Part shown: in pieces, positions 8,045 to 17,323 of the stretch | Layout: each line of letters opens with the position of its first letter | How positions within the stretch are numbered: the first letter of the stretch is position 1 | Assembly: GCF_014873705.1 (NCBI RefSeq) | Contig: NZ_JADBDS010000002.1 | Span: 496,001-560,000 of the forward strand | Direction: 5' to 3' | Length of the DNA stretch: 64,000 bases | Source: Mycobacterium sp. OAS707 | Lineage (GTDB): Bacteria; Actinomycetota; Actinomycetes; Mycobacteriales; Mycobacteriaceae | Made by a program: the position numbers and the translations under genes | The notes under the pieces: generated by a model | Databases searched by the model: none | The model's input: only the letters and a program-made list of their open reading frames with translations | What the model was told of the DNA's origin: nothing

Positions 8045-9112
8045 GTGCCGCGCGTGACTGACATTCCACGCGGGCCCTCAGATGTAACGGCGGCATGGCT
8101 CGGTTCAGCACTGGGAGCCGACGTCCGCGAGGTCGACGTCACCCCGATCGGCACGGGCCAGACCGGCGCAACGTATCGGGTGACCGCGCACTATGCGACG
8201 TCCGCTGACCTGCCCGGCACGTTCGCGGTCAAGCTGCCCGCCCAGGACGATGCGGTCCGCGAACGCGTCGCGCTCGGCTACCGCTCCGAGGTCGAGTTCT
8301 ACACCGACGTGGCCAAGCACATGCAGGTCCCGGTGCCCGGCTGTCACTACAGCGACATCAGCGACAGCGGAGCCGATTTCGTGCTGGTACTTGCCGATAT
8401 GGCGCCTGCCGTGCAGGGCGATCAGATCGCGGGCTGCACGGCGGACGAGGCCCAACTCGCGGTGGACGCGATCGCCGGCCTGCACGGCCCGAGTTGGTGT
8501 GATCCGGCTTGGCTTGGGCTGGAGTCGATCTCGATGCCCAAGCCTGGCGATGAGGCCGCAGCGAAGGGACTCGGCGATGTGTCGGTGATGGCCGCCGACA
8601 TCACCATCGAAAAGCTCGGCCCACGCATGAGCGCCGAGGACCGCGAAACCCTGCGCGCCGCCATGGGATTGGTGACGCCGTGGCTGTTGGCCGAGCCGCA
8701 CCGGTTCTCACTCATGCACGGCGACTACCGGCTCGACAACCTGCTGTTCGATCCCGACCGCACCCGCATCACCGTGGTCGACTGGCAGACGATGGGGGTC
8801 GGCCTTCCGACTCGAGATCTCGCGTACTTCACCGCGACCAGCCTGGCCCCCGACATGCGGGCCAAGATCGAGCGGGACCTGGTCACCCGATATCACGACG
8901 CGCTATGGGGATACGGGGTGAGGGGTTATGACGCCGAGACCTGTTGGCGCGACTACCGTCTCGGCGTCGTCCAAGCACCGTTGATCAGCGCCCTCGGTTT
9001 TGCGTTCGCCGCCTCAACCGAACGCGGCGACGAAATGATGCTGACGATGTTCCACCGTGGCTGCCGCGCGATTCGGGAGCTGGAGACTCTGGAGCTGATC
9101 AACAGCTACTGA
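8045..9112 (+). CDS. Aminoglycoside phosphotransferase/EcKinase-like kinase
   Basis: A 355-residue small-molecule kinase of the APH/ecdysteroid-kinase-like group. Brenner motif HGDYRLDNLLFD has His225 and catalytic Asp227, followed by the metal-binding VVDWQTMGVG. The N-terminal lobe holds the nucleotide loop IGTGQTGATYRV and the lysine in GTFAVKLP. Such proteins are common in mycobacteria as possible acyl-CoA-metabolism or alcohol kinases; the substrate cannot be named. GTG start at 8045 or at 8054. It follows cobIJ by 34 bp and overlaps the end of convergent cobK by 14 bp. Its presence inside the cobalamin block is likely incidental. Confidence 0.8.
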   Translation: MPRVTDIPRGPSDVTAAWLGSALGADVREVDVTPIGTGQTGATYRVTAHYATSADLPGTFAVKLPAQDDAVRERVALGYRSEVEFYTDVAKHMQVPVPGCHYSDISDSGADFVLVLADMAPAVQGDQIAGCTADEAQLAVDAIAGLHGPSWCDPAWLGLESISMPKPGDEAAAKGLGDVSVMAADITIEKLGPRMSAEDRETLRAAMGLVTPWLLAEPHRFSLMHGDYRLDNLLFDPDRTRITVVDWQTMGVGLPTRDLAYFTATSLAPDMRAKIERDLVTRYHDALWGYGVRGYDAETCWRDYRLGVVQAPLISALGFAFAASTERGDEMMLTMFHRGCRAIRELETLELINSY

Positions 9113-9821
9113 CCCACTCGGCGGCCTCATCGACGGTGCTGACCGTCGTCACCCCCGGCGGCAACGGCGGGCGCTCCACCATCACCACCGCAACGCCCAG
9201 CGCCGAAGCCGCATCCAGTTTGGGTCGCGTCATCGCGCCCCCGCTGTTCTTGGTCACCAGGGCCTCGATGCGATGCTCCCGCAGCAGGGCCATCTCGTCG
9301 TCGTAGTGGTATGGCCCGCGTGACAACACGAGTTGGTGGCGAGCGGGCAGGGCCTCCGCATCCGGGGCGGTGACCGTGCGGATCAGGAACCATGCGTCGA
9401 CGTCGACGAACGCGGCTGTGCCTGAGCGGCCGGTGGTCAGGAACACCCGCGAATAGTGCTCAGCGGCAATGGTTTCAGCGGCCTCGGTATCAGAGCCAAC
9501 GACAAGCGCATCGCCGGGCTCCCACGCGGGTCTTGCCAGCACCAGATGCGGCACCCTCGCCTCGCCGCATGCCGCGGCGGCGTTGGCGGTGATGGTCGCG
9601 GCGTACGGATGAGTGGCATCGACGACGGCATCCACGCGAGCCTCGGACAGCCAGTGCCGCAGTCCCTCGACGCCGCCGAAACCGCCGATGCGGACTTCGC
9701 CGACCGGCAGGGCCGGATCGGGCACGCGCCCGGCCAGCGAGCTGATCACATCGACGCCGGGGTGCAGTCGGGCGGCGAGCGCCCTGGCCTCCGACGTGCC
9801 GCCCAGCAACAGCACGCGCAT
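9099..9821 (-). CDS. cobK: Precorrin-6A reductase CobK
   Basis: A 240-residue protein beginning MRVLLLGGTSEARALAARL, the CobK/CbiJ dinucleotide-binding start. VVDATHPYAATITANA and VTKNSGGAMTRPKLDAA are family signatures. It reduces precorrin-6A to precorrin-6B with NADPH. The ATG at 9821 shares one base with the cobM stop codon (TGATG), so translation is coupled. Last gene of the SDR-cobL-cobM-cobK operon; it ends in a 14-bp tail overlap with the kinase gene. Confidence 0.93.
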   Translation of the reverse strand: MRVLLLGGTSEARALAARLHPGVDVISSLAGRVPDPALPVGEVRIGGFGGVEGLRHWLSEARVDAVVDATHPYAATITANAAAACGEARVPHLVLARPAWEPGDALVVGSDTEAAETIAAEHYSRVFLTTGRSGTAAFVDVDAWFLIRTVTAPDAEALPARHQLVLSRGPYHYDDEMALLREHRIEALVTKNSGGAMTRPKLDAASALGVAVVMVERPPLPPGVTTVSTVDEAAEWVSSC

Positions 9822-10576
9822 CAGTGCCGGCCTCTCCGCACCCGGTTCGAGGAGTACAGGTAGCTGTCGGAAAAGCCCTCGGCGGCAAGCACATCCCCGA
9901 CGATGATGACCGCGGTTCGGGTGACTCCCGCGGCCTTCGTTTCCTCGGCGAGGTCGGCGAGCGTGCAGCGCAGCACGGTCTCCTGCGGCCAGCTGGCGAA
10001 TGCCACTACCGCGCAAGGGGTTTCGGGCTGATAGCCACCCGCCAGCAGCTCCGGCACGATCGCGTCGATCTGCGCCGCCGACAGATGCAGCACCAGCGTC
10101 GAACCCGATGCCGACAGTGTCCGCAGATCCTCCCCCGGCGGCATCGCCGTCGACAGCGTCGCCACCCGCGTCAGCGTCACCGTTTGCACGACGCCCGGCA
10201 CGGTGAGCTCACGGCCCAATACGGCCGCAGCCGCAGCGAATGCCGGTACGCCCGGCACGATTTCGTAGTCGACACCGAGCGCGTCGAGCTGACGGCATTG
10301 TTCGGCCAGCGCGCTGTAGATCGACGGATCACCCGAATGCAGGCGCGCGACGTCGAGGCCTGCGGCGTGTGCTTCGGCCAACTCGGTGATGATCTGGTCG
10401 AGTGTCAGCGGACCGGTGTCGATGACTCGGGCGTCGGGCGGGCACAGCGCCAACAGGTCCTCGGGCATGATGGAGCCCGCATACAGGCAGACCGGGCAGC
10501 GGCCGAGCAAGCGCTGACCGCGCACCGTGATCAGATCGGCGGCGCCGGGTCCCGCGCCGATGAAGTAGACGGTCAT
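9821..10576 (-). CDS. cobM: Precorrin-4 C11-methyltransferase CobM
   Basis: A 251-residue SAM-dependent tetrapyrrole methylase starting MTVYFIGAGPGAADLITVRG. ARLHSGDPSIYSALAEQ and VPGVPAFAAAAAVLG are the SAM-binding and substrate loops of the CobM/CbiF subfamily, and YAGSIMPEDLLAL separates it from CobI/CobJ. It methylates precorrin-4 at C11 to precorrin-5. The ATG overlaps the stop codon of cobL (ATGA) and its own stop codon overlaps the start of cobK. Length equals that usual for mycobacterial CobM. Confidence 0.94.
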   Translation of the reverse strand: MTVYFIGAGPGAADLITVRGQRLLGRCPVCLYAGSIMPEDLLALCPPDARVIDTGPLTLDQIITELAEAHAAGLDVARLHSGDPSIYSALAEQCRQLDALGVDYEIVPGVPAFAAAAAVLGRELTVPGVVQTVTLTRVATLSTAMPPGEDLRTLSASGSTLVLHLSAAQIDAIVPELLAGGYQPETPCAVVAFASWPQETVLRCTLADLAEETKAAGVTRTAVIIVGDVLAAEGFSDSYLYSSNRVRRGRH

Positions 10577-11778
10577 GGCTTGGTCACCGACCACTGGGTG
10601 ACGGGCATCGCGGGTCGCCATCCGGTGAACTTTCCGACGGGCTCGCTGCGGTAGTGCTGGAACCGCCGAAGCTCGCCGCCGACGCGGGAATACCATTGGG
10701 CAAGAACGGCTTCGGACTCCGCCGTGACAGCGTTGACGACCAGCAGCCCGCCTGTCGGTAGCCGGTCATAGCAGGCTTCGAGCAGCCCTGGTTGGGTCAC
10801 GCCACCGCCGATGAAGATCGCGGTCGGCCGCGGCACCCCGTCGACACCGCCGTCGCTCAACACGGCTTCGTCAAACGCCGCAGGCGCTTCACCGCGGACA
10901 TCGACAACGACTCCGTGCTTCAAGGCGTTCTCGACGATGCGCTGCCGGCGATGCTCGTCGCGTTCGAATGCCACTGCTCGACAACCAGTCCCGCTGCGGC
11001 ACCATTCGATCGCGATGCTGCCCGAGCCCGCGCCGACGTCCCACAGCCGCTCGCCCTTGTGCGGTGCCAGCGCGGCGAGGGTGACCGCCCGCATCGATTG
11101 TTTGGTGATCTGGCCGTCGTGCGCATACGCGTCGTCGGGCAGCACCGACAGCCGAGTGTCACCGGGCAGGTAGCGCACTGCCACCACGTTGAGGTCATCG
11201 ACGTCGTCGGGCGGTTTCGCGGCCCACTCCCCGGCGGTGGCGTCGCGGCGGCGCTCGCCCGGCCCGCCGAGTTGCTCGAACACCGTCAGCTGAGAGTCGG
11301 CGCGCCCGGCGTCGGTGAGCAACCGCGCCAGCGCCGCCGGGCTGGCACCGTCACGGCACAGCACGACGGCCTGGCCGCCGCGCCGCAATGCGGTGTGCGG
11401 TTCCCCGATCATCAGGCTGATCACCTCGGTTTCCTGCACGGCCCAGCCCAGTCGCGCGCATGCCAACGTCACCGAAGACACATGCGGCAGCACCGTCACC
11501 GTGTCCGCGCCGAACAGTCTGATCAGCAGCGCCCCCACGCCGTGCAGCATCGGGTCTCCGCTGGCCACAACGTGCACATCGCCCTCGATGTTGCCGAGCG
11601 TCTCCACCATGCCGAGCATCGGCGATGACCATTGCCTGCGCTCCGCAGCGACGGTGTCGTCGAGCAGGTCAAGTTGGCGATGCGAGCCGTAAACAACTGT
11701 TGCCCTGCGTAATTCAGCAGCTGATGTCGGCGCAAGGCCCGCCATGCCGTCGGCCCCAATTCCCACCACCACGATCAT
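10573..11778 (-). CDS. cobL: Precorrin-6Y C5,15-methyltransferase (decarboxylating) CobL
   Basis: A 401-residue fusion of CbiE and CbiT. The N-terminal CbiE-like methylase begins MIVVVGIGADGMAGLAPTSA with VVASGDPMLHGVGALL. The C-terminal Rossmann methyltransferase has LWDVGAGSGSIAIEWCRSG and FIGGGVTQPGLLEACYDRLP. It methylates C5 and C15 and decarboxylates the acetate side chain at C12. The ATG at 11778 overlaps the SDR stop codon; an apparent longer frame reaching 12828 is read-through antisense to the SDR and FDOR genes. Second gene of the operon. Confidence 0.94.
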   Translation of the reverse strand: MIVVVGIGADGMAGLAPTSAAELRRATVVYGSHRQLDLLDDTVAAERRQWSSPMLGMVETLGNIEGDVHVVASGDPMLHGVGALLIRLFGADTVTVLPHVSSVTLACARLGWAVQETEVISLMIGEPHTALRRGGQAVVLCRDGASPAALARLLTDAGRADSQLTVFEQLGGPGERRRDATAGEWAAKPPDDVDDLNVVAVRYLPGDTRLSVLPDDAYAHDGQITKQSMRAVTLAALAPHKGERLWDVGAGSGSIAIEWCRSGTGCRAVAFERDEHRRQRIVENALKHGVVVDVRGEAPAAFDEAVLSDGGVDGVPRPTAIFIGGGVTQPGLLEACYDRLPTGGLLVVNAVTAESEAVLAQWYSRVGGELRRFQHYRSEPVGKFTGWRPAMPVTQWSVTKP

Positions 11779-12524
11779 CGCGGCATCCTCCGCCAGACGA
11801 ATCGCGGCGTCATCCGGAACGCTGACGCCAGCACGCCCAGAGGTGCGGGCACCCAGACGGTGCGGCGGCCTTTGCGCAACGCGAGTGCCGCCGCGGTCGC
11901 GACCTGTGCGGGCGTACGCGAGAACGGCGCCGGCTCCATGCCCTCGGTCATCCGGCCGATCACGAAGCCGGGCCGCACGACCAACAGATGCACTCCGGTT
12001 CCGTGCAGGGCGTCGGCCAGCCCGCTGCAGAAACCGTCGAGCCCGAGTTTCGCCGAGCCGTAGACGTAGTTGGCTCTCCGCACCCGGGTGCCTGCGATCG
12101 ACGAGAACGCGACAATGCGCCCCGACCCGGCGGCCCGCATCGAGTTGGCCAGCACGGTCAGCAGGCTGACTTGGGCGACGTAATCGGTGTGCACGATCGC
12201 GGCGGCGTGCATTGGGTCCTTCTCTGCGCGGGCCTGGTCGCCCAGGATGCCGAACGCCAGCACTGCGGTTCCGATAGGGCCGAGCTCGGCGACTATCGAT
12301 TCGATCAGCGGAGCATGCGAGGCAAGGTCGTCGGCGTCGAATTCCCGGACGTGCACCGCGGCGGCGCCAGCGGCCCGCACGGCCGCGACCTCGTCGTCGA
12401 GCCTGTCGCCGCGACGGGCCGCCAGCACCACCGTCGCGTCGGCGGCCAGCCGCGTGGCCAGCTCCAGCCCGATCTCGCTGCGGCCGCCGAAGATCACCAC
12501 CGGCCCAGCGTCCGTGTCCTTCAC
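11775..12524 (-). CDS. Short-chain dehydrogenase/reductase (Rv2073c-like)
   Basis: A 249-residue SDR. The nucleotide loop is IFGGRSEIGLELATRLA and the active site has a Ser in VAFSSIAG followed by the YGSAK form of the YxxxK motif (Y-x3-K). Start at GTG 12524, giving the same length as the M. tuberculosis neighbour Rv2073c; an upstream in-frame start at 12572 would overlap the divergent reductase gene. It heads the operon and is coupled to cobL by an ATGA overlap, so a role near corrin metabolism is possible, but the substrate is unknown and its conserved place may be due only to operon structure. Confidence 0.82.
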   Translation of the reverse strand: MKDTDAGPVVIFGGRSEIGLELATRLAADATVVLAARRGDRLDDEVAAVRAAGAAAVHVREFDADDLASHAPLIESIVAELGPIGTAVLAFGILGDQARAEKDPMHAAAIVHTDYVAQVSLLTVLANSMRAAGSGRIVAFSSIAGTRVRRANYVYGSAKLGLDGFCSGLADALHGTGVHLLVVRPGFVIGRMTEGMEPAPFSRTPAQVATAAALALRKGRRTVWVPAPLGVLASAFRMTPRFVWRRMPR

Positions 12525-12559
12525 GGGCCTGATTATGTCCTGCGCTACCGTGAGCCTTG

Positions 12560-12973
12560 ATGGCGAAGGCAACCACTAGGCTCACCAACGACGCGCTGGC
12601 GTTCCTCACCGAACGGCATTTGGCCATGTTGACGACCCTGCGCTCGGACAATTCCCCGCATGTGGTCGCGGTCGGGTTCACCTTCGATCCCAAGACCCAC
12701 ATCGCCAGGGTCATCACCACCGGCGGCTCCCAGAAAGCGGTGAATGCCCAGGAGCGCGGCGTCGCGGTGCTGAGCCAGGTCGACGGCGCGCGGTGGCTGT
12801 CACTGGAAGGCAAGTCGACCGTCAACACCGAGACCGAGGCCGTGCGTGACGCGGAACTGCGCTACGCGCAGCGGTATCGCACGCCGCGGGTCAACCCCAA
12901 GCGGGTGGTGATCGAGGTGCGCGTCGAGCGGGTGCTCGGGTCGTCCGACCTGCTCGACCGCGCCGAGGACTAA
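12560..12973 (+). CDS. F420-dependent biliverdin reductase-type FDOR (Rv2074-like)
   Basis: A 137-residue split beta-barrel flavin/deazaflavin oxidoreductase B, the exact length of M. tuberculosis Rv2074, which was shown to reduce biliverdin to bilirubin with F420H2. [28 protein letters not shown] is the usual N-terminal strand pair and [20 protein letters not shown] carries the cofactor-binding arginine/lysine region. Start at ATG 12560 ([10 protein letters not shown]). It is divergent from the SDR-cobL operon with only about 35 bp between them, so they share a promoter region, and its stop codon overlaps that of pepE by 3 bases. Confidence 0.85.
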   Translation: MAKATTRLTNDALAFLTERHLAMLTTLRSDNSPHVVAVGFTFDPKTHIARVITTGGSQKAVNAQERGVAVLSQVDGARWLSLEGKSTVNTETEAVRDAELRYAQRYRTPRVNPKRVVIEVRVERVLGSSDLLDRAED

Positions 12974-14097
12974 GTCGCGGGCACCACGATCAACTCGTGC
13001 GGTCGGTTGTTCACCGACAGCGCCCCGTCGTCGGTGACGACCACGATGTCCTCGATGCGGGCGCCCCACTGGCCAGGAAAGTAGATGCCGGGCTCGACGG
13101 AGAACGCCATGCCCGACTCGAGCGGCAGATCGTTGCCCGCCACGATGTACGGCTCTTCGTGGACGGACAGTCCGATACCGTGGCCGGTGCGGTGCACGAA
13201 GGCCTCCGCCAAGCCTTCGGCAGCGAGCACGTCGCGCGCGGCGGCGTCGACCTGTTCGGCGGTAACGCCGGGTCGCACGGCGTCGACCGCGGCCTGCTGG
13301 GCGCGTTGGAGCACGGCGTAGCGGCGCGCGACCTCTGGGTCGGGCTCCCCGATGCTGTACGTGCGCGTCGAGTCCGAGTTGTAACCGGGCTCGTACGGGC
13401 CACCGATGTCGACGACGACGATGTCGCCGGCCCGCAGCTCGCGGTCCGAACATTCGTGGTGCGGGTCGGCGCCATGCGGACCCGAACCGACGATGATGAA
13501 CGCCGCCTCCGAATGTCCTTCGGCGACAATCGCTTCGGCGATGTCCGCGGCGACGTCGGCCTCGGTTCGGCCTGGCACCAGAAACTCCGGCACCCGGGCG
13601 TGCACCCGGTCGATCGCGGCACCGGCCTTGCGCAGCGCGTCCACCTCGGCGGCGTCCTTGAGCATCCGTAGTCGCCGCAGCACGTCGGTCGCCAACACCG
13701 GGACGACGCCGAGCACGTCGGCCAACGGCAGCAGATGCAGCGCGGGCATGGAATCGGTGACCGCAGTCGCTACGGGTGCGCCGCCAAGGGCGTCCGCCAC
13801 CAACCGGTAGGGGTCGTCGCCGTCGACCCAGTCGCGTACGGCCAGACCGAGTTCGGTGACCGCGGATTCCTTGAGTGACGCGAGTTCGAGCCGGGGAACG
13901 ACGATGGTGGGCTCGCCGGTGGCCGGCAATACCAGCGCGGTCAGCCGTTCAAAGGTCTGGGCACGCGAGCCGACGAGGTAGCGCAGGTCGTAGCCGGGCG
14001 TGATGACGAGACCGGCCAGCCCCGCATCGGCGGCCGCGGCCGCGGCGGCCCGGAGTCGTTGTGCATAGACATCGGTGCTGAATCGACTGGTCGCCAT
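12970..14097 (-). CDS. pepE: Xaa-Pro dipeptidase/aminopeptidase PepE
   Basis: A 375-residue M24 metallopeptidase, the same length as M. tuberculosis PepE (Rv2089c). The dimetal site is complete: Asp230 (VVVDIGG), Asp242 (YNSDSTRTY), His306 (HRTGHGIGL), Glu335 (SVEPGIYF) and Glu349 (ARIEDIVVV). The N-terminal creatinase-like domain spans about residues 10-145. It splits X-Pro peptide bonds in the cytoplasm. Start at ATG 14097. The neighbouring VOC gene ends 10 bp upstream, on the same strand, so these genes may form a loose operon from 14886 down. Confidence 0.92.
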   Translation of the reverse strand: MATSRFSTDVYAQRLRAAAAAAADAGLAGLVITPGYDLRYLVGSRAQTFERLTALVLPATGEPTIVVPRLELASLKESAVTELGLAVRDWVDGDDPYRLVADALGGAPVATAVTDSMPALHLLPLADVLGVVPVLATDVLRRLRMLKDAAEVDALRKAGAAIDRVHARVPEFLVPGRTEADVAADIAEAIVAEGHSEAAFIIVGSGPHGADPHHECSDRELRAGDIVVVDIGGPYEPGYNSDSTRTYSIGEPDPEVARRYAVLQRAQQAAVDAVRPGVTAEQVDAAARDVLAAEGLAEAFVHRTGHGIGLSVHEEPYIVAGNDLPLESGMAFSVEPGIYFPGQWGARIEDIVVVTDDGALSVNNRPHELIVVPAT

Positions 14098-14107
14098 GTC
14101 ATGAAGG

Positions 14108-14503
14108 CTAATCGTGGGTCGAATAGCTGGCGACCTCGATGAGATTGCCGTCGGGGTCGCGGCAGTAGTGCGATGTCATCGGGCCGAGCGCGCCGGTCTT
14201 CGGGACCGGGCCGGCGGTGATCGTCACACCGCACGCCCGCAGATGCGTGCCGATCTCGTCCGCGCTGAGGTCGGCGATGAAGCACAGGTCCAGCGAACCT
14301 GGCGCGTCGACGGCCCCGGTCTCCCAGTTCGGCGCACCGGTGGGACGCACGTTGATCTTCTGATTGCCGAAGACCAACGCAATCCGGTTGTCGCCGAAGA
14401 CTTCCCGCCGCATGCCGAGCACGCGCACATACCAGTCGACGGTGGTCTCGACGTCGCGGCAGTTGAGCACCACGTGGTCGATGCGATCTACACCGAAGGG
14501 CAT
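14108..14503 (-). CDS. VOC-superfamily (glyoxalase-like) protein
   Basis: A 131-residue vicinal oxygen chelate domain: two beta-alpha-beta-beta-beta units with the metal ligands His10 in RIDHVVLNCRDVE and a C-terminal Glu in DPDGNLIEVASY. ALVFGNQKINVRPTG resembles the STM3117-type glyoxalase subgroup. It may be a dioxygenase, isomerase or resistance protein; the reaction cannot be predicted. Start at ATG 14503 after a purine-rich stretch (ATAGGAGAAAC) that serves as ribosome-binding site. It lies between the STAS-like gene and pepE, all on the minus strand. Confidence 0.8.
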   Translation of the reverse strand: MPFGVDRIDHVVLNCRDVETTVDWYVRVLGMRREVFGDNRIALVFGNQKINVRPTGAPNWETGAVDAPGSLDLCFIADLSADEIGTHLRACGVTITAGPVPKTGALGPMTSHYCRDPDGNLIEVASYSTHD

Positions 14504-14517
14504 CTGTTTCTCCTATG

Positions 14518-14886
14518 TCAGCCGGCGGCCCACTCCTTGGCCCGCTCGATCTCGTCGAGGCCGAACAGCGCGAGCTCTCCAGGGACCATCCAAGCGAACG
14601 CGTGCAGCGCATGGGCAACCCAGTCTTTGTCGGAGACCACCGCAATTCGCTTAAACGCCGAATGATGGTGAATCAGTGCACCGAGGCCCAGCCTCAGGTC
14701 CTCAACCAGGCCGCCAGGTCCGAAGCCCTCGTAGTCGGGTTCGATGACCTCGACGATTCTGATCTCACCTGATTTCACGAGATCGTCCATCGCGGGCTTG
14801 AACTCGCGTAAGTCTTCACCGCGCAGGCGGCCCGAAACGCGGAAGCCGGTCACTCCCGCCGGCATGTCAGGCAACACTTCGATCAT
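14518..14886 (-). CDS. STAS/SpoIIAA-like domain protein
   Basis: A 122-residue protein of the SpoIIAA-like (STAS/SEC14-related, DUF3478) family. The pattern MIEVLPDMPAGVTGFRVSGRLRGEDL, a long acidic middle and FKRIAVVSDKDWVAHALHAF followed by a lysine-containing final helix is typical. Members are soluble single-domain proteins of unknown role, perhaps lipid- or ligand-binding; the phosphorylatable serine of true anti-sigma antagonists is not evident. It starts 14 bp upstream of the VOC gene. Confidence 0.75.
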   Translation of the reverse strand: MIEVLPDMPAGVTGFRVSGRLRGEDLREFKPAMDDLVKSGEIRIVEVIEPDYEGFGPGGLVEDLRLGLGALIHHHSAFKRIAVVSDKDWVAHALHAFAWMVPGELALFGLDEIERAKEWAAG

Positions 14887-14986
14887 GGGTCCAGTGTGAC
14901 CGTGCAGCCGCCGCTATCAGAACTGCCCGGGCTGGTAGTCGCCTGCGGGCCGCTGGAGGACGACGTTCTGAACCAACGCCTTTCGC

Positions 14987-15457
14987 TCAGCGCCGACGCG
15001 TTAGAGTCCGTACCCGTCGGCGCAATACGGTCACCGGCTGGGCCGCGTATTGCTTCTCGATCGCACGGGCTCCTGCGCGGAAGAATCCACGCACGCTATC
15101 GCTGACGCTCTTCTCGTCATCGCTGGTGACCGTGAACTGCGCCGTCCAGATCACGGTGCACCGGTGCGGTCGACCCTCGCGGATGCGTAGCTCGCCGCGA
15201 AAATCGGTGATCGGCAACTCGGCGGATGTGGCCTCATACCGATACAAGCGCTGCCCGGCGTCGCACTCGATCAACCGCTCCACCCATCGCAGTCCGTCGC
15301 GGGTCGCCAAAGTCCGCGTCGCGCCCGGCTCTTCGCCCTCCCCCTGAGATTCGGTCACCATCGGATGCCAGCGCGCGATGCTCTGAAACGAACCGAGCTC
15401 ACGCCACATCGAATCCGCACTGCGGTAGACGTCGGCGAACACCTGCACCTGAGTCAT
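14987..15457 (-). CDS. SRPBCC (polyketide cyclase/START-like) protein
   Basis: A 156-residue single START-like domain: [29 protein letters not shown] at the N-terminus, beta strands in the middle, and the long C-terminal helix [17 protein letters not shown]. This fold makes a hydrophobic pocket; members bind lipids or act as cyclases or toxin-like proteins. The tail is strongly basic ([11 protein letters not shown]). Start at ATG 15457. It is divergent from the exonuclease gene, with 42-51 bp between starts. Function unknown. The 100 bp between it and the STAS-like gene holds no recognised gene. Confidence 0.75.
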   Translation of the reverse strand: MTQVQVFADVYRSADSMWRELGSFQSIARWHPMVTESQGEGEEPGATRTLATRDGLRWVERLIECDAGQRLYRYEATSAELPITDFRGELRIREGRPHRCTVIWTAQFTVTSDDEKSVSDSVRGFFRAGARAIEKQYAAQPVTVLRRRVRTLTRRR

Positions 15458-15499
15458 GCCCTCGGATACCCGCCTGGTCCGTTCGCAACCCCTGGCAGG

Positions 15500-16459
15500 A
15501 TGGCCCGCATGTCCTTAGTGCTGCTCGACGGCGCCAGCATGTGGTTTCGCTCGTATTTCGGTGTCCCCTCGTCGATCAAGGCGCCCGACGGGCGGCCAGT
15601 CAACGCGCTGCGCGGCTTTCTGGACGCCGTCGCGACGGTGATCACGCGTGAGCAGCCGACCCGGCTGGTGGTGTGCCGCGACGACGACTGGCGCCCGCAG
15701 TGGCGCGTCGACCTGATTCCGTCGTACAAGGCACACCGCGTCCTCGAGGAGAACCCCGATGGGCAACCCGACATCGAAGAAGTGCCCGACGAGTTGACCC
15801 CGCAGGTCGACATGATCATGGAGATGCTGGACGCCTTCGGCATTCCCACCGCGGGTGCGCCGGAGTGCGAGGCCGACGATGTGCTCGGCACGCTGGCCTC
15901 TCGGGAGCGCCGCGACCCAGTCGTCGTCGTCAGCGGTGACCGCGACCTGCTGCAGCTCGTGTGCGACGAGCCGGTTCAAGTCCGGGTCCTCTACCTCGGC
16001 CGCGGCCTCGCGAAGGCGACGAAATGGGGGCCCGTGGAAGTCGCCGAAACCTACGGTGTGCCCGTCGACCGCGCCGGACCGGCGTACGCCGAATTGGCGT
16101 TGCTGCGCGGCGATCCGTCCGACGGGCTGCCGGGGGTACCTGGCGTCGGCGAGAAGACGGCAGCCACCCTGCTCGCCCAGCATGGGTCGCTCGAGGCAAT
16201 CTTGGCTGCCGCGCACGACCCGAAATCAAAGATGTCCAAGGCTTTTCGGACCAAACTGCTCGCGGCCACCGACTACATCGATGCCGCGGGACCCGTGGTG
16301 CGCGTCGCCACCGATGCCGACGTCAACTTCTCGACACCGTCCGACAGGCTGCCCCTAGCAGCCGAACATCCACGCAAAGTCGTGAAACTCGCCGAACAGT
16401 ACGGGGTTACGTCGTCGATCGGCCGGCTACAGAAGGCGCTCGACGCGCTGCCCGGCTGA
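15500..16459 (+). CDS. 5'-3' exonuclease (Rv2090-like)
   Basis: A 319-residue FEN/PIN-type nuclease like the 5' nuclease domain of DNA polymerase I but stand-alone. Acidic metal ligands are in [39 protein letters not shown] and [12 protein letters not shown]; the helix-hairpin-helix is [16 protein letters not shown]. It removes flaps or RNA primers during replication and repair. Two starts compete: ATG 15500 and ATG 15509; the second has AGGA at a better spacing. It is shorter than the annotated M. tuberculosis Rv2090 (393 residues), whose N-terminal extension may be a start difference. It abuts the convergent DUF4333 gene with no gap. Confidence 0.88.
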   Translation: MARMSLVLLDGASMWFRSYFGVPSSIKAPDGRPVNALRGFLDAVATVITREQPTRLVVCRDDDWRPQWRVDLIPSYKAHRVLEENPDGQPDIEEVPDELTPQVDMIMEMLDAFGIPTAGAPECEADDVLGTLASRERRDPVVVVSGDRDLLQLVCDEPVQVRVLYLGRGLAKATKWGPVEVAETYGVPVDRAGPAYAELALLRGDPSDGLPGVPGVGEKTAATLLAQHGSLEAILAAAHDPKSKMSKAFRTKLLAATDYIDAAGPVVRVATDADVNFSTPSDRLPLAAEHPRKVVKLAEQYGVTSSIGRLQKALDALPG

Positions 16460-17284
16460 CTACTTGGGTCGGCCGACCTCGTAGGTGCCCTTGTCGTCCT
16501 GGAACGTCACGGTTACTTGGCGCTTGGTCCCGTCGATGCTGACCTCGCAGTTGAAGGTGTCACCCTTTTTCACCGTGGGGCTGTTGCCGTCGTTGCACTT
16601 GACGTCCTTGACGTTCTTGGCGCCGTAGCCGTTGGCCTCGTCGGTGAGGATCTGCTGCACACCGGTCTGTGCGGCGTTGATGTCCAGTTTGGTGGTGACG
16701 AACCAGCCCGGCGTGAAGAAGCCCAGAACCACCACCGCCGCGATGACGATCACCACAAGCACACCGAGCACGCCGAGGATGACGCCAAGCGAACGCTTCG
16801 AACCTTCCTCGGCGGCCTGGCCGTAGGGCGGGAACTGTCCGTACTGGCCGGGCTGCTGGCCATATTGATCCGGCTGGCCGTACTGGCCGGGCTGTCCGTA
16901 CTGCTGGCCGGGTTGCCCATAGGGCTGACCCGGCTGGCCGTACTGCTGGCCCGGTTGGCCGTACTGACCCGGATACGGCTGTGCGCTGTAGTCGGTTGGC
17001 TGCTGGCCGTACTGCTCGGTCGGCGCGTACTGCTGCGGCGGCTGGTACGCCGGGGGCTGGCCGCCCTGACCTGGCTGCTGGTACTGCGGATACTGCTGTT
17101 GCTGCGGGTCGTAGGCAGGCGGAGGTTGCCACGCGGGCACTGCGGTCGTAGGTTGCTCGGCCCCGGAGGTCGGCGGCTGCCACGGCTGGTTGGCCGACGG
17201 GTCGCTTGACGGCTGATCCTGGCCAGACTCCGGCTGGTGACCGGGCCACGGCTGCGTCGGATCAGATCCTTGCGGTCCGCTCAT
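16460..17284 (-). CDS. Pro/Gln/Tyr-rich membrane-anchored DUF4333 protein (Rv2091c-like)
   Basis: A 274-residue protein in three parts. Residues 1-160 are cytoplasmic, disordered and rich in Pro, Gln, Tyr and Gly, with YGQPGQ units between about 105 and 150. Residues 165-191 form one transmembrane helix ([20 protein letters not shown]). Residues 200-274 are an extracytoplasmic DUF4333 domain with the usual two cysteines (C230, C246). Proteins of this build are found in M. tuberculosis at the same place next to helY. The function is unknown; the low-complexity part may interact with cell-wall or division proteins. Start at ATG 17284, with GGAGAG 6-7 nt upstream. Confidence 0.85.
   Translation of the reverse strand: MSGPQGSDPTQPWPGHQPESGQDQPSSDPSANQPWQPPTSGAEQPTTAVPAWQPPPAYDPQQQQYPQYQQPGQGGQPPAYQPPQQYAPTEQYGQQPTDYSAQPYPGQYGQPGQQYGQPGQPYGQPGQQYGQPGQYGQPDQYGQQPGQYGQFPPYGQAAEEGSKRSLGVILGVLGVLVVIVIAAVVVLGFFTPGWFVTTKLDINAAQTGVQQILTDEANGYGAKNVKDVKCNDGNSPTVKKGDTFNCEVSIDGTKRQVTVTFQDDKGTYEVGRPK
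16837..16972 (-). repeat. In-frame YGQPGQ-coding repeat
   Basis: Imperfect 15-24 bp units (GGCCGTACTGC/G and variants) repeated about seven times, coding for YGQPGQ and YGQQPGQ in the protein at 16460-17284. Strand-slippage at this site would change the length of the disordered segment by whole units. It is not a CRISPR: units are adjacent and translate in frame. Confidence 0.7.
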
Positions 17285-17323
17285 TTCTCTCCTTGCTCAC
17301 GGGTCGCACTGCTGGCAGACACA

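Noticed and set aside
10573..12828. 751-codon frame that would extend cobL upstream across the SDR and FDOR genes
   Set aside because: Only the part from ATG 11778 matches CobL; the rest is Arg-rich and overlaps the SDR gene, whose stop codon is coupled to that ATG.
16837..16972. CRISPR-like array of short repeats
   Set aside because: Units are contiguous without unique spacers and encode a regular peptide repeat in frame.
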